A DNA stretch of 64,000 bases, taken from the NCBI GenBank assembly GCA_023333565.1, contig JAJKFH010002859.1, positions 612,218 to 676,217 on the forward strand. The letters run 5' to 3'. The position numbers and the translations under genes were made by a program. The notes below the pieces were generated by a model. It saw nothing but the letters and a program-made list of their open reading frames with translations. It did not search any database and had not been told where the DNA came from. How positions within the stretch are numbered: position 1 is the stretch's first letter; each line of letters opens with the position of its first letter. Positions 10,901 through 23,158 of the stretch are shown here, in pieces. Source of the DNA: Puffinus mauretanicus. Its lineage: Eukaryota; Chordata; Aves; Procellariiformes; Procellariidae.

Positions 10901-13049
10901 TTAATGCGCAGAAGGATGAATTTTCAACATAAAGTTTACAGTCACACTGACAATGTCATTGTCATTTTGCTTCATTCTTTTGTCTCTTATCTTCTTTTTG
11001 AAGATAAGTTGATAAAAACACAAGGAAGAGAAGGTAGAGAATTTACTGAAGAATTATAGCTAGAAAAAAATAATTGAATCAAGTTACAAAAGGATTGTGT
11101 ATCCCATGAGACAGTCCTCTGCTTGCCTGGTTGTATTAATTACTTCCTCCGTAAGGAATGCCAAACAATGACTATAAAAACAAAATCAGTCCCTCTATTT
11201 TGACTGGGATATAACAATCCTAGCAGGATGTTGTCATACCTATCTTTTATTTGTAAAAGCTGGCAGTCATTCCAGACCTTGCCAGTATAGTACACAAACA
11301 CATGCAGGAATTACTGTTAGATATTAACTGTGTGTATTGAATGCTTCATTGCATATGTTTAAGAGTCTCATGAGAAAAATCTCAGCGTATGCACAGAAAT
11401 GACATGTGTTGCCACCACAGCTGCTACAGTATTTTCACACTTTAGCGTGCTGTCTCATGGCAATCAGGAAACTATTATTTTGTATAAGAAATAAAGAAAA
11501 CTTGAAATGGCGGGTTTTGTTAGCCCTCTGCACTTTGTAAAAAACCAAACCCCATACCCTAGTCCCTGCAATCTACCTCCAAAAAAATCAGTCAGCTATG
11601 CATTCTCTGCCATCTGTCTCCCAGCATATCATTCCTTCTCACTTGACAAAAACACTGCCTTTGGCTTTTCGTAAGAAAGGAGCTTAAGATGTTGTAAAAT
11701 CTGGGATCCAAATGATATGGAACCAGATTTGCCAATGCAATGCCAAGTTATCACATTTAACGTACATGCTTAGAATATGTTTTCACAAATAAACTTAAAG
11801 AAATACTCAAGCAAAAGGTGCTTTAACTGTTTCTCAATTGCAACTAGATGGCCCGATACCAGAAAGGAGGACGGACATGATGCTGTTGCTAAGATTCTTT
11901 TACCTCCCTCTAAATGATTATAGTGTATTTGCATATTTAAGTTTCAGAAGAATAAGCGTCATAAATGCATGTACCCAACAGTACTTTTATAGTCTACTCA
12001 CACACACAAAAAAATTCTATGTTGCTTTAGAATCTGATAATGGGCTCATTTCAAAGCCCAAAAGTCAGATCCAGTAGCAAGAATAGAAACTGAGCTGATA
12101 ATCTGAGGAACAGAATCCTCTCTATAAAGCAGCAACAAAATTTCCCCTCATTACTATTTTTCAGTACGGCAGGATCATAGCTGTTAATCTGTACATGGCA
12201 GCTTCCCAGGTAGGAAGCTAAATGCATCTGTGCTCCCACCCCTATTCCCAAAGCATTGCTAGGGACTTGGCGCAGAGATCCCGGTATGTGTGTGTGGCAG
12301 CCTTCCTGTCGCTTCTCTCCCCGGTTAGAGCTGTTCTTGGTTGGAAGCTGATTTTCCTTCAGCCTCCAAGAGCACCTGGAAAGGGTTTGGGATTTCCCTT
12401 GTTGTAACAGGCCATGAATCTTCTGTGTGAATCTTGAAAAAGTCTGCCTAGTATTCTGCTGCGTGAAGCATCAATAGATCAATGGAGGTCTGCAACTGCT
12501 CAGGCAATTAGTGAGCGCATTATGGTGCAGCTCTTGGTGTGGACTAGAAAAGGCCATGAAACTTGCCATGTAAGAGTTAAAAAGGAATGGAAAACCATCA
12601 CTGCCTCTGGGTAGACAGAAGACAAGTTACAAACAACATATTTTTACCCAGAAGAAAGTAACAGATGTTCCTGGGACAGCACAGAGAGCGTCTGGAGTGC
12701 CTGTAGTGATAGTAGTATAGGTTCTGCAGTTCTGACTTCATCTTAGGTGGTTTAGTGTAAGGAGTTAAAATCTTGGCACGACTTTCATCAGTGAGAAAGA
12801 CATAAAGTTGCATTTTTAACAAGCTATCTTTAAAACAAAAGGTTGCAAAATTTTAAGTTTTTGTCTTGGGAAATGTTTGGAATATGCTGTTTTTCCTCTC
12901 CAAACCCTCCTATTTATAACAACAAATGCCTCCATTACCAAAATGCCCAGAGGGTTTATGGTTTTCAGATTTTGTGTGAAAATATGTGCCCACAGTCAAC
13001 TAATAGAGTATTGGGAACATTTCTTATTTCTCTTCCTTTATTGTTTAAA
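7951..13049. other. AT-rich noncoding DNA, no gene seen
   Basis: I see no supported gene. A 17-base direct duplication of ATTATAACAGAA-type sequence lies near 9170-9203. Open frames such as 10862-11059 and 11838-12077 carry no recognisable domains. The tail of this stretch (from about 13020) is a pyrimidine-rich run ending in TTTAAAG. That could serve as a splice acceptor for the GC-enriched block that follows. Confidence 0.5.
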
Positions 13050-13600
13050 GGCACAGAGCTTCATCCGCCACTGCATTGTTTCAATCCTGTGTATTGTCTC
13101 TCCGCTGAAATCAAAAGGGTTTCGGCGAGCGTGAGTCAGCCCCGTGCACCTGAAGTGGACGTTGCTTTGTCCTCCAGTGTCAGAACTGCTCTGGGCTGCA
13201 GCTGTATTTCAGTTCCCCGTGACAAACACCAAGAGGCACAGTGTGACTAAGAACGAGTGAAACCAGCAAGGGAAGGAGGCAGCCGGTGCCTGCTTCCCGC
13301 CATACCAGCCTCTTAAGAAAGAAAAGTGCCGCTGCTGGGCGCTGCTATGGAGGCAGCGGGCAGGAGCAGAAGGGTGTACTGAGCCCGGCAGGCTGCCGCC
13401 CACCCCAGAGCACAGATCTTCAGGAGGGGTTTCCTTCCAGTAACGCCGCGTGGCCACTTCGTCTTGTGAAGGGGCTCAGGCTGCCTCCTGCTCCTGCGGG
13501 GACGAGGTGCCCCACCAGCCTCAGCCAGGCAGTCTGGAGCCACAGATGGGCAAGCAGGTACGCCGGCATGGTTAATTACCCTGCAGTAACAAAGTACGCA
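13050..13600 (+). other. GC/CpG-enriched, exon-like block
   Basis: The block stands out from its AT-rich surroundings: I count about two dozen CpG dinucleotides by eye between roughly 13060 and 13600. It starts after a pyrimidine-rich, acceptor-like run (about 13020-13050). It contains a donor-like GCAG/GTACGC junction at about 13556. Open frames cross it on both strands (plus 13286-13645, minus 13209-13457 and 13313-13543), but none shows a known domain, and overlapping frames are expected in GC-rich DNA. It could be a noncoding exon, a regulatory CpG patch or simply a GC-rich blip. Strand is inferred only from the splice-like signals. Confidence 0.3.
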
Positions 13601-16379
13601 ATTAAGAAATATATACTGTCACCTGCGTGTATGGGAAACTCCTAACGTCGGTTGAGTATGAACAAAGAGCCGTTTACCAAGGAATGGGGAAGAACAGTAT
13701 AGGATATTCCACATATCCTACCAATATTGCCCAGTCCTGCTTACAGTTTACAGGTTGGAATGATGTAGTAAACAGTTTTGAGGTCTATTGTTTCAATATT
13801 TTGACAAAACAAGGTGGCAGCCTAACTTTTTCAGAGAGATGGTTCTTACTGTGATGTAAAGGGTTGAAATTAGCTACGCAGCTATATATGCTGTGTAGAC
13901 TACTTAGAAAAGCAGAACCACAAATGATATCATGATATTACTTTATGAATATAAGTGAGAAAAAACACTAGAGAAGGCAAAGTCTGAATGATAGGGTGTT
14001 GTACATCTTTGTTTTGAGAGAAGTTTGGATCTTCAACAGATGTTTATTCCAGGAACTCTGAGGAAACATAGATACTAGACTTTTGCCAAGTAAATGTTAG
14101 CTTTTGCTAACACACACAAACCAGTCAAATCCTATTGAGGATTTCTTAGCTAATTTTCCAGCAGGTTTCTGTCTTCCATTGATCTGCTCTACCCCTGTGA
14201 AGGCCTCTGGTTTTTACAATAACTTTTACAATGAATGTATCTAATATTACAGAAAAATCACCTTCCCTCGTTCGACTGGCAGTTCTTACACTAAGACAGG
14301 AAAGAAAATCTAGGGTTTTTCCATCACCAGTGTTCATGCATCTGGAAAGAGATCCATATATATATATTGTTGTTTTTCAGCTGCTTCTGCTCATTCCAGG
14401 TGCTGATAAGAAGATGGAGTTTTTACTCCAACTGTCAGCCCCCCGTGTCTGTCAAGACTCCTCCTACAGGTGCAAATTCCATTTCATGGCATATTCTGCA
14501 AAAGATTTGAAGGAACTTTAAGACATTGCCATCAGAAGTAGAGATGGGGGACGTGGGAGGCTCAGATAGAGCGATATAAGTGAGGTCTGACAGGGCTGTG
14601 TTGCAGCATCTGACTTCCCATAGCCTTATGCTAATGTCCTTTGTCTTCATCTATCCAGTATAGCATTATTACTGTGATGCTGTATGATTAAACCAACAGA
14701 AACTTTAATTAAAGAATAAGAAACCCACAGATTATTTCACCCATTACAGTGGTACTAGATTTAGTAGGTATAAACATCTTATTACTGCTGTTGCTGTTTC
14801 TTCTTAGTATTTTTCCTGAAAATATTATCAGGAAAAAAATTATTTGCTGTGTACATTGCACATTGACAGTTTTTGTTTGGTAAATTCACATCCATAGCAG
14901 CTACCTTCCGACTTAGTAATTATGTGAAATCATGTAAAATCATTGAACTACCAGCAAAACTCAACCAACTGCTTTTAAGTTTTGATATTTCTATTTCACT
15001 AGCTTGTAAACATACAGCAGAATTGCTTTTGTGATTATGGCAGAGGAATCACTGATGATTTATCAAGGAGAAGCTTATTATTAGTCTTGTCAAGATGACA
15101 ACTTCATTAATTATCCAGTGGTTTTGTTGATCATTTCATTTCTTCATATGAATAATTTAAAACTTTGATACATACAGTAATTTTCATGAAAGGCCTTCAT
15201 ATTGGTCAGCTTGTCAGTTGCACATAGAAGACTTAAATCCCAAATTAAATACCTAGTGTCCTTTGCAATCTCAGTGAAGTTAATTGAAACACACTTGCTC
15301 CAACCATTTCTAATCCTGCTATAGCAGTCTAAAAGAAATTACCAAAATAAAATGTCTTATCATCATAAGCAAAATTTTAATTAGTTTTATATTTTATTTC
15401 ATTACTACTAAATTTTTGTGACACAAATAATGTTCCCATATGCTATTTCCCATCTATTCTTTATGGCAAAGCAAGTTGAAGAATTAAGAACAAGCCACTA
15501 AGGGACAAGTAATAAATGAGATAATAAAGCGTTAAGTGTGGATCTATATTCCCAGTCCTTAAAAAAGAAACAGAAACAAATCCAGTATCATTTTATTACT
15601 ATGTCTATGATATGGAATTGCTGAGGACCAATCCTAAATGAAGTATCAAACATGAGCTACTGTTTTGAGTTACTGCCTTTGAACAGCATTAATATAGTAT
15701 CTGTTGCTTTTATTTTTGTGTTGGGTACTGATATGTTCCTCACTACCACGGCATCTGAAGATGGAGACACCAGTACATTTAAATACATCTCCATCTTTCC
15801 AAAACTTGTCTTTGAAGCATATTCTCTCTTTTTTTTTGTGAGGGATAGTGCACCTTAGTCCCATCTCACAGACAGAGAACCGAGTAAAATCAACAATTTT
15901 TGTCTTGCTAAATTTGCAGTATATTTATGACCACAGATTGGTTACAAAAGCTGATAAATAGAAACAGAATTTTCTAAATACGCCTCTTGGCCAAATTAAG
16001 CACAATAGATATTTAGCCTAAGAAATAATGAAATGCACCCAGACTGTCCATTCAGAGTATAAATGAATATTCACATGTTAAACGTACATACAAATTGAAT
16101 GTTTTCCACAAAACTGTTTCCTTATCCAGTTACAGATTTGATAGAGTACCCAGAACAGTTTGTCTCCAGTCAGCTGCTTCATGTTAAAGTCTTGCATTGT
16201 CTGTCTGAGTAGGAGCAGGGAGCCAGGATTTATGCTGATTATCTTTTAACTAGCAAGGGAAAGATTTTCAAATATTATAAATAAGAAGCAAAAAATTACA
16301 ATGCAAAAATCAGACAGTTTTTTTTTAAGAGTGAAAATTTACATTTCTGTGGAAATGAGTCAAAAATGTGGTAATAGGA
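13601..16379. other. AT-rich noncoding DNA, no gene seen
   Basis: I see no supported gene or complete repeat element. The part from about 15000 to 15360 is homopolymer-poor with several ATTA/TTAAT homeodomain-like cores. It could be conserved noncoding sequence, but I cannot test that here. Overlapping frames at 15652-15858 (plus) and 15670-15864 (minus) lack domains. Confidence 0.5.
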
Positions 16380-16533
16380 TGTCGTGGTTTAACCTGGCAG
16401 GCAGCCAAATACCACGCAGCCGCTCACTCACTCCCCTCGCCCCCCCAGTGGGATGGGGAGAGAATCGGAAGGGTAGGAGTGAGAAAAACTCGTGGGTTGA
16501 GATAAAGACAGTTTAATAGAACAGAAAAGAGAA

Positions 16534-16558
16534 AATAATAATAATAATAATAATAATA
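16534..16558. repeat. (AAT)n trinucleotide microsatellite inside LTR
   Basis: About eight AAT units lie within the minus-strand LTR. They correspond by position and sequence to the (TTA)n tract of the plus-strand LTR at 2935. Confidence 0.95.
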
Positions 16559-16669
16559 GAATATACAAAATGAGTGATGCACAATGCAATTGCTCACCAC
16601 CCGCGCTGACCGATAACCAAGTAGCGATTGCTACTTCCTGGATCACGCCTACCGTTCATATACTGAGCA

Positions 16670-16677
16670 TGACGTCA
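16670..16677 (-). promoter_or_regulatory. CRE palindrome TGACGTCA in LTR promoter region
   Basis: A full 8-bp cAMP response element lies just upstream (in LTR sense) of the position of the TATA-like box. The same octamer occupies the same place in the 19145 and 61719 copies. CREB/ATF binding is established for this octamer in general; activity of this copy is inference. Confidence 0.6.
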
Positions 16678-16902
16678 CATGATATGGAATACCCCATTAG
16701 CCAGCTGGACTGGCTGTCCTGATCATGTTCCCTCCCATCCTGTGTACCTAGCTTAGTCAGTAGGCACAGGAGCTGTCCTTGGACTAGGAGGGCACTTAGC
16801 AACAACTGAAAACATCAGTGTGTTATCAACATTCTCCTCATACTAAATCCAAAACACAGCACTAGGAAGAAATTTAACCCTATCCCAGCTGAAACTAGGA
16901 CA

Positions 16903-17688
16903 TAGGATTAATTAATCTAGAAATGCAACATCCAGAAACAGCGGTTAAAAAAATTTGTCATATGTTACAATCGCCTATGGTATCACAGGTGGAGAAAGGC
17001 ATGCTTAACACTTTATTGGAATAAGCTTTGAGACTCTGGACTTGGTTGCCTTCCAGTGCAAGGACACATTGATTTCTCTCATGCTGTATACCCAGATTCT
17101 CTCTCTCAGAGAATTAAGTCTCTTTTGAAAGAGATGAGCATCTTAAGGGACACCCCACAGACACACACATACTTAGGATGTTTGAAGTCAGTAGATAATT
17201 TCTGAAGTTGTTCTAGATGACTAGTGGAGCACCATTCAAATACACTAGAGGGGTTTTGATATTTTATTTCTAGTTGCCATTTTGGCCAATGTGCTTTTTA
17301 CCGATCTTCATCAGACACTAATGACCTCTGCCTGTATTTAGTATAATGCAAAATTACCTCAGATTATTCAAATCTGATGAAAGGGTAGGGCCCCAATCAT
17401 ATCCCCTAGAGAGAGAGGGAAGGCAAACCTTGCTTACCTACATCCAGCTAGATGGTCGACATGTATTCAGAGAAGATCAGCAAGTCCAATAGCCAAACCC
17501 AGCAAACTATACATTCCTGATTAGGAGCAACAGATAATCTTCATGTAACGTTTCTTAAAGTAGCACTTTTCTTCACAGATCATCCATACTATTAGGATGG
17601 GTTGTATACTGCTCAGGGGAGAGTTAGCCTTCACATAATGGAGCTGTGGGCAAACCCCGTTGGTGAACATCACCTGTGATTTTTATAG
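16903..17688. other. noncoding DNA between LTRs, nothing recognised
   Basis: This is the left part of the 2.2-kb gap between the two minus-strand LTRs. It shows no retroviral internal region: I see no primer-binding site, polypurine tract or pol-like frame next to either LTR. Confidence 0.5.
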
Positions 17689-18219
17689 GAGTCATACTTA
17701 GGCCTTTGTGCCTTGGTCTTTACGTATGTCAGTGGGATCGGTACTTGTGCCGGGCTCAACTCACCTCCAGAAGTAAGTACAAAGCTGTACTACCTCGGTG
17801 TGCTCAATTCAGTAAATATTTTTGATATTGAGAATATTGATTGACTGGTGAAGCTTATGTGGTCAGATCAATTTCTTGTCTGGAAAAGAGACTTCAGATT
17901 TTGAATTTGCCTTTTCTTTTCCTGAAAAATCTGACAGTGTGTTTAATGCTTTGCCCTTTTTCTTTCTTACAAAATCTATGCTGCCAGGGACACTTACCAA
18001 TTTATTCTCTCTGAAATGTAACTTACATGACTAGTACTGGAGGTGCATGGAAAAACATGCCTAATGGCCTTATCTTTTCCTTTCAGGCGATGTATGGTTC
18101 AAAATGCTTTCACTCCTAGACTAACAAAAAAGTCTGATGCCTTTAGTAAAGCCACTCGTTATTCAGTCAAGCAGTCTGATGGCAATCATCATCCTTCCTC
18201 TTGCTTCATCAACCACTAA
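17689..18219 (+). other. weak candidate for two exons joined by a 314-bp intron
   Basis: A short interval (17689-17772) follows a TTTTTATAG acceptor-like site and ends at a strong donor-like GTAAGTAC (17773). A good acceptor, CTTTTCCTTTCAG, ends at 18086. If the two intervals were spliced, a frame from ATG at 17726 would run through the junction to TAA at 18217-18219, about 59 codons. I recognise no domain in the product. Such pairs arise by chance in noncoding DNA, so this is listed only as a candidate; a noncoding transcript or nothing at all is equally possible. Confidence 0.12.
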
Positions 18220-19144
18220 CACTTGGATTGCAGGAAAGCCACTGCTGTCCCTCTTAAAGAATGCAGTGCAGCTGTGCCATTGTTCTAGGGTGGGAATTCA
18301 TCATTAGTTACCCAGGTGCTAATTAATTTAATTTTTAATGTCATAGTACATATGCAGAAGAATGTTAGAGTGTTTGTTGATAATTACTTTGAGCAAGATA
18401 AGGTGCAAAAGGAAATGGCTCCTACCGGTGTGAAATATGTTATTGAAGCATATCCAGTTACATACATGATATAATACACCTGTAGGGATGTTACGAATGA
18501 ATGTGATGTGTGACTTCATGCAATATGCTCCACAATATGAGATTCAAAAGAATCATTTCCAAAGCTACAGAAATACAGCAAACCTATACCTTAGGTTTTT
18601 AAGTTTTAGACTTCAATGAACTTTAACTTTTCACTAATGTGCACAACGTCTTATATCGTTCATGAGATTGGTGAAGCAGCAGAACTATACTTATCTTGGC
18701 ATACCATGCATGTAGGACGATTTGTTTACAAGTAAAAGCAGCTTTCCTACATCTTTTGTTTTAATGGAGGAGAGATCAAAACTTTTCAATTATGGACGTC
18801 AGATACAGTATTAATGGCAAACTCTCATACCCCCTTTGTCTCTGGACAATTTTTGTTTTTCTACTTAAACTATAGAGATGCAGCCAGATACTAGGAACCA
18901 TGCAATTTAGCTGATCAAGGTTAAGTAATGAATAAAAAAAGAAATAATCAAAGCAAACTGTTTCCAAACAGAAGAAAAACAGTGGTTATGAAAAGTCAAA
19001 AGTATACTTAGTGAAGTAAATGTTTCACTGCAATAAACTTCCAATGATTTCTTTATTCTGTTATTTAAAACATTCTAAGCTGTAAAAGAGAATTCACGAG
19101 AAAGCTGAAAAAATGTATTACCCAATTAAAAATAGGTAAAAAGG
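18220..19144. other. AT-rich noncoding DNA, nothing recognised
   Basis: I see no gene or repeat. Small minus-strand open frames at 18328-18519 and 18776-18967 have no domain content. Confidence 0.5.
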
Positions 19145-19722
19145 TGTCGTGGTTTAACCCCAGCTGGCAACTGAGCATCACACAGCCGCTCACTCACTCC
19201 CCCCACAATATGATGGGGGAGAGAACTGGAAGGGTAAAAGTGAGAAAACTCGTGGGTTGAGATAAAGACAGTTTAATAGGGAAAGCAAAAGCCGCGCACG
19301 CAAGCAAAGCAAAACAAGGAATTCATTCACTACTTCCCATGGGCAGGCAGGTGTTCAGCCATCTCCAGGAAAGCAGGGCTCCCTCACGCATAACAGTTAC
19401 TTGGGAAGACAAACGCCATCACTCTGAACATCCCCCCACTTCCTTCTTCTTCCCCCAGATTTATATGCTGAGCATGACGTCATATGGTATGGGATATCCC
19501 TTTGGTCTGTTGGGTCAGCTGTCCTGACTATGCTCCCTCCCAGCTTCTTGTGCACCTGGCAGAGCATGGGAAGCTGAAAAGTCCTTGATTAGAGTAAGCA
19601 CTACTTAACAACAACTAAAATATCAGTGTGTTATCAACATTATTCTCATACTAAATCCAAAACACAGCACTATACCAGCTACTAGGAAGAAAATTAACTC
19701 TATCCTAGCCAAAACGAGGACA
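19145..19722 (-). mobile_element. solo LTR, family 1, subfamily B
   Basis: Complete LTR in minus orientation, about 578 bp, from TGTCGTGG to ...CGAGGACA. The flanks are AAAGG (19140-19144) and ACAGG (19723-19727), a 5-bp target-site duplication with one mismatch. Read in sense it carries a CRE palindrome (19475-19482), a good TATA-like ATATAAA (complement at 19460-19466) and an ATTAAA poly(A)-type signal (complement at 19272-19277). Its centre, with a GCAAAGCAAAACAAGGAATT block and a CCCATGGGCAGGCAG block, is shared with the 61719 copy and absent from the 2935 and 16380 copies. There are no internal viral genes. Confidence 0.9.
19460..19482 (-). promoter_or_regulatory. CRE plus TATA core promoter of the 19145 LTR
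   Basis: Read on the minus strand, TGACGTCA (19475-19482) is followed 8 bases downstream by ATATAAA (19460-19466). This is the most intact promoter-like pair among the four family 1 LTRs here. Activity is inferred, not shown. Confidence 0.5.
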
Positions 19723-20546
19723 ACAGGCTAAAACAAAAACCTTAGGTCTAAAAAATCTGATTTATTTTTTTTTTTAATATTCAGGAAATAAAATTATATA
19801 AACCTGAAGTGTTTTGGTATTTCCAAATAGAAATGTTTTAATTAAAAGTACAAAACCACAGCAACCTAAGTATATGTAGGAAAGTGTTTTCTTCTTCTAT
19901 TTGTAACCAACTGAAAAAGGAAAAAAATATTTTATCAAATTCTTTCATTTGACGTTTTATACACTGTAACAACAGCATAACTTGCTTTTAAAGTGACCAC
20001 CACAAGCTAGAGGAGAGTTATTCCATTCCATGGAATTGCACACTTCCTTTGTAGTTCCCAGCACAGGAGGTATGGATACAATGGGATAAAGCAGTGATCC
20101 TGACTGGAAGCAGGCATCGCTGTAGCATTTCTGAATGCAGTTCAAGCAAATAGGCCTGCAGTAAACTGCAGCCATTCAGCCAAATTAATACCCTTATAAA
20201 GGCAGCAGTGACCCCTGCTGCAATAGTTCAAAATCCTCACAGTACTAAGGTAGCACTCCAGTTGGACTACTTTTAGGCTAATGTGATATGCTGTCCTACA
20301 AAAGGAACTTAATAATTCAAAACGTAGATGTCTTTATGGATAATGCAGGGTAGGAGGAAAAGACTTAATCAGCCTATACATTGGTGAGTGGGAAGAATTT
20401 TGCTTTCAACCACAAAATTATCTTTCCTGAGTTTCTAATTTTTGGAAGAGTATTGCTAGTAAACATCAAATTCGGAATTCGTGCACCAAGGAATAATGAA
20501 TGCTATATTTTTCTCTTCTGGTATTTAAAACTTGGCTTGTTTAGAT
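19723..20546. other. noncoding DNA, nothing recognised
   Basis: I see no supported gene. Small frames at 19957-20175 (minus) and 20381-20611 (plus) lack domains, and the latter runs into the microsatellite that follows. Confidence 0.5.
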
Positions 20547-20594
20547 GTATGTATATATATATGCATATATATATATATACACACACACACACAC
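20547..20594. repeat. compound (TA)n/(CA)n microsatellite
   Basis: TA-alternating sequence at 20552-20579 passes directly into an AC-alternating tract to 20594. Frames through it give Tyr-Ile and Thr-His runs and are not genes. Confidence 0.95.
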
Positions 20595-20841
20595 TTATAT
20601 TTGTAGCATGAATAGCTTCTTCAGAAAACCCCAGGAGAGGAGAGATTTGTTCATCAATTTGTTTTTACATGGACCCACACAAATTCCTCGAACTCCCATA
20701 AAAAAAACCTTAACACCAAACACCATTCTGTAATCCCAGGCAACGTAAGCAAAGATGCAACTTAATGAAAACAAAATTGCATAAGTTCACAAGGGGAGAA
20801 TGAACTCCCTAGTCCAAGTCCTAGAAAACAAGTACATTTGC

Positions 20842-20863
20842 AAAAAAAAAAAAAAAAAAAAAA
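20842..20863. repeat. A22 homopolymer
   Basis: Twenty-two uninterrupted A bases, followed by A-rich sequence. I looked for a processed copy of a gene upstream that would explain it as a poly(A) tail and saw none. Confidence 0.9.
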
Positions 20864-23158
20864 GAAATAAAAAAGGCAACAAAACTACTGTGACAAACAG
20901 CCGTTAAAGCGATAATGCTGTCAGAATGAAACAAAAATTTCAGTACATTAGCATCAAACTAGGCAGCCCTAAAGTGTATGATAAGTAAACTTGACATAAA
21001 TAGTAGATTGGACAGCTGTAAGAAAGTGGTCATTGTTTTTAAACATTTGTTTAAGAAACAAATTTCCCGAAAACACCAGAGTGTGAATTATCAGTATCCA
21101 AGTTCAAAGATGGCCTGCAAGTAGAGCTACCTAGCAGAATTGGGCCTAAATATTGAGGCTATCATTTTGCCGAATTGAATTAGGACTATTTTGCATAACT
21201 TGAAAACATTGTGGCCTTGAGTTGTGCTTCATGGGCTTGGAGTAGCAAACTGTCAGGAACGGTATGACAAATGAATAGATACCAACACAAGACGCATGGA
21301 CAGTTTGAGAGGTTGGGGAAGAGGCGTTTGTTCTACATAGTCTTAATAAATTAATTATGTGAACCACAGAAAGTGATCTCAGAAAGCTGCTAATTGCCAA
21401 TCCTTCTTCACATGCCTCATCCCCAGTTTCCTTTCACACGCTCCCTTCACTCATTTCCACCTACTCTTCGTTTCTGAATGCAGGAGTTTGGACTTCACTG
21501 GACTTTGTGGTGCATCTACTTCTCCCTTGCCATGTGCTTGGTTTCCCACTTCTGCTCCGCCTGGCTGACTTTCTCGTTCTCTTTCTTTTCTCATCTCAAA
21601 ATGTTGATATGCCACAGGGGTGATTCCCCTGACACTGCTTTTATCTGAATGGTTTGTAGAGGAAAAAAGCAGTCCTTTGCTGTAAATCATTACCATGGTT
21701 CTTCCTTCAGGAGGACTTCCTTTGTTGCCTGTTATTGATTGTAATGTTGTGTCTAAACTTGAGCACTAATCTTGAAAACACTTACTTGCCTGCCTGGCTA
21801 CTCGCCTCAGTGATCCCATTGACTCAAACAGCAGTTTCGTGTGATTAAGAATAGTGGAATTTGGCATTTCATCTTTGTCTGTTAAATATAAAAGATAGTC
21901 CTTCTAGTTGTACAACACTTTCAGGAAGCTATCAGAGGAAAAATATCTGGCAGCAACCATTTCTGATCTGCCAGTTTAAAAAAAGTAAATAAAATTTATT
22001 CCCATCTAGGCCTGATTAAACTTCAATTTGAACTTGTCCTGACCAGAAAATAAATGGCCTATGGAGTCTGGATTTTTGCCTACTTGAAAAAGCTTGTGTG
22101 TGTGTGAATGTGTGTGTGTAGAAATATGATTTATGAAAGTATTGATTTTTTTGTTAAATAATGAATTAAATGTCCTACCACAATATTATTTATCAAACTT
22201 TTTTGTCATATAATTAAATTGTCACATAATGGATTGCAGCCATATAGATTCATTAAATATTAAAACCTACATATGACACAGTTCACTTTTTCCTTTGGCT
22301 AACAACACATTTCCTCTGTTCTTTTTCATTAAGGTCAACAGTAGCTGTTCTTCAACCTTATCATAGAAGTTGCAGTATCTGTTTTCCAAGGTTAGAAAAT
22401 AGATGGCAAGCAAAGCCATGAGGCTTATAAGTTTACTTATTTTCAGTTTGGAAGCTAATTCTTCTTGGTGATCCTAAGTCTGCTCAGTAAACTTTAATTG
22501 TAATATCTAATGGACCTTTTTGTCATGGAGACAGTTATTCCATCAGTTGTCTCCAGGTGTGAAATGAGCAAGTCTGCTGAACTGTAATAGAGTGGTTAGA
22601 GTCAGATCTGAGTTCTTATTTTGGAGAGAAATATTTATTGAAGTCTGGGTGTGACTAAATTCTCAGCCTGTAAGCAGGGAGCAAGAAAAGAACGCAAGAG
22701 AAATATTTTCTCTCACAGTACAGTGTTTGAATAATACCAAGGTGGAGAGGAAAAAAGCAATGTTCACCACCATCTCAAATGGATCTCTTAATATAATGTA
22801 AAATGTATTAAGATTGAAATGTTTTAATCCGCACTGAAAGAGAAGTGTGTAGATAAACTGTCAGGTAACAGTAACTAGAAATTGTGTTTGAGAAAGAGAA
22901 GAGGAAGTTGATCAGATAGCAAATATAATTGCATCCAATGAAAGGTACTAAGACCCCTTTCAAGAATGAGTCCTTATTCAAAAAAGGACTAAAGAGGCTC
23001 TAACTGAAGAGAATGTTTTGAGAATATGTTCTTCGCAGAAATAAAATATTATACATTACTGCATTTGAGTGCAGAATTATCTTCAATTAAAGGTAACCCT
23101 AGTGATCTCCCATCTGGCAATATTGCTGACTCTCCAGTAATGCTTCTGAGTAATCATT
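20864..23158. other. noncoding DNA with a (TG)n tract, no gene seen
   Basis: No supported gene. A broken (TG)n microsatellite lies at 22095-22119. Minus-strand frames at 21146-21400 and 21451-21696 have no recognisable domains. Confidence 0.5.

Larger units (their letters stand above)
16380..16902 (-). mobile_element. solo LTR, family 1, subfamily A, with perfect 5-bp target-site duplication
   Basis: Complete LTR in minus orientation, from TGTCGTGG on the plus strand to ...CTAGGACA at 16902. The 5 bases before it (16375-16379, TAGGA) are repeated exactly after it (16903-16907), which is the mark of a single LTR insertion. Read in sense it has a CRE palindrome (plus-strand 16670-16677), an altered TATA-like TATATGAA, an (ATT)n tract and an ATTAAA poly(A)-type signal (complement at 16512-16517). 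Its centre matches the 2935 copy, not the 19145 and 61719 copies. No gag, pol or env sequence adjoins it. A 5-bp duplication fits an ERVL-like integrase, but the family is not confirmed. Confidence 0.9.

Noticed and set aside
13286..13645. 119-codon plus-strand frame in the GC-rich block
   Set aside because: Opposite-strand frames of similar length overlap it, and no domain or homologue is recognisable; kept only as part of an exon-like block.
16903..19144. Interval between two LTRs as a retroviral internal region
   Set aside because: Each LTR has its own target-site duplication and no gag, pol or env-like frame is present.
20842..20863. A22 run as the tail of a processed pseudogene or SINE
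   Set aside because: No gene-like or RNA-derived sequence lies upstream and no flanking target-site duplication was found by eye.
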